Positions 63,081 to 64,000 of a stretch of DNA of 64,000 bases are shown piece by piece. The stretch's first letter is position 1. Each line of letters opens with the position of its first letter. Source of the DNA: Glandiceps talaboti (Eukaryota > Hemichordata > Enteropneusta > Spengelidae); NCBI RefSeq assembly GCF_964340395.1, contig NC_135563.1:23011809-23075808 (forward strand), given 5' to 3'. Below the pieces are notes generated by a model. The model was given only the letters and a program-made list of their open reading frames with translations. It searched no databases and was not told the DNA's origin. Position numbers and translations under genes: made by a program.

Positions 63081-64000
63081 CAAATGACATTTTCAAGCCA
63101 GAGATCTAAGTCTCTGAGTTAATATGTACCCACCCTTAATCCTAAAATCCAGTTGTGTGCAATTACATTGGGTAAACTTTTACTAATAATAAAGGATAAA
63201 TTGTTCACATTTCTGAAGTGATTGTTCACAAATTACTCTTCACATATGATTGTCAAAGGTAAAATGTGATGATCTGAAGTTTGGTTTGAAGTTTGATTTT
63301 TGATTTTTCTTTTGCTGTGTTTTGATGTGTAGCAGAATCAATGTACACAAATTTGACACATTTTAGAAATGTAGACATAATCTTTCAGTGAAATTGCTTG
63401 CAAGATATAGCCAAAATGTCTCCCTCTATCATCCAGGGGTAAGAATGTACAACAATATATACACATAATGCACTCCAGAAAACAAAGAGATTTTTGTAAA
63501 CTTTGACTAATTTCATAATTTCATGTCACTTATAGCACAACGAGAAGAAAATAGTTGAACTTGTTCATCATTCATTGTTCAGGTCTGCTCCTAACCTCCT
63601 AACCATAGAGGATATGGTTATGGTTAGGTTAGATATAAGACTCAAGTTCCTAGCATTAACCTGACATGTATCACCTACAATAAGTGAACACTGTCCTAGA
63701 TGAATGTGTCTTCAACTTTATCCTGTACTCTGACATCTCAAGCTAGGTGGCCTAGTTTGCTTTATTTTGTCACAAAATTTCACAGATATCAGACAGTGTG
63801 TTTAATAGGCCCACTTCCAGTTTATTTAGACAGACAAACAAAGTGAATGACGTAACTATGACAACATAACTACAATTATGAAAACATAACTAGTTATGAA
63901 TCAACAAAAACTTACATATCATTTTCAATATAGTGCATTATTCCAGATAGATCATTTTCCTTGAAAAGATACAATACAGGAATGTCATTCTACCTTTTTT

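Larger units (their letters stand above)
60347..64000. other. Channel gene 3' UTR and downstream intergenic DNA
   Basis: No protein frame with family resemblance on either strand. It holds an interspersed repeat, a candidate polyadenylation signal, a short inverted repeat and a large minisatellite. From about 63.1 to 64.0 kb I see only unique AT-rich sequence. Confidence 0.5.

Noticed and set aside
62370-63096. Minus-strand ORFs of 64-119 codons with 15-residue repeats, looking like a repeat protein
   Set aside because: The array has units of differing length not divisible by three, so frames drift, and the same repeat peptide appears in several frames. It is a minisatellite.
1-64000. CRISPR array, operon, prophage or defence island
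   Set aside because: The tandem repeats lack unique spacers of uniform length, all real genes have introns, and no microbial gene family was seen.

Overview
This is a 64 kb piece of an animal nuclear genome. The genes are split by GT-AG introns, introns and intergenic DNA are AT-rich, simple repeats are frequent, and there are tRNA-derived SINEs, decayed LINE 3' ends and many inverted-repeat elements. The proteins resemble vertebrate orthologues closely enough to suggest an invertebrate deuterostome (hemichordate, echinoderm or cephalochordate), but a lophotrochozoan cannot be excluded by eye. Nothing is prokaryotic; there is no operon, CRISPR array or phage.

Four protein-coding genes could be rebuilt exon by exon. 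In each, splice phases agree at every junction and the frame closes on a stop. From left to right: (1) CREBRF, minus strand, CDS 1850-6707, 7 coding exons, 622 aa, a bZIP-type transcriptional regulator; (2) DCLRE1A/SNM1A, minus strand, CDS 12984-23456, 10 exons, 872 aa, a DNA interstrand-crosslink repair nuclease; (3) an SLC23-family ascorbate/nucleobase transporter, plus strand, CDS 30455-46705, 12 exons, 640 aa; (4) a DEG/ENaC (ASIC/BASIC-like) cation channel, plus strand, CDS 50865-60346, 11 exons, 535 aa. The four have unrelated functions (transcription, DNA repair, vitamin transport, ion channel), so they look like ordinary neighbours and not one pathway.

Between and within the genes lie many repeats. 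They include two opposite-strand copies of one element (2562-2947 and 14058-14340), three SINEs, LINE 3' ends at about 7.1, 12.3 and 35.1 kb, long foldback elements (16719-16850, 31850-32404, 49440-49790), terminal-inverted-repeat elements (25038-25734, 47548-47933), minisatellites (34050-34745 and 62382-63080 are the largest) and many microsatellites. The 7 kb between the DCLRE1A start and the SLC23 start codon holds no recognisable protein gene. It probably contains both promoters and one or more noncoding first exons of the SLC23 gene.

I did not find a convincing new multi-gene system. The most interesting protein-level features are paired furin-type sites in the channel, a variant NAT signature and GC-AG first coding intron in the transporter, and a PIP box plus a 24-residue internal duplication in SNM1A.
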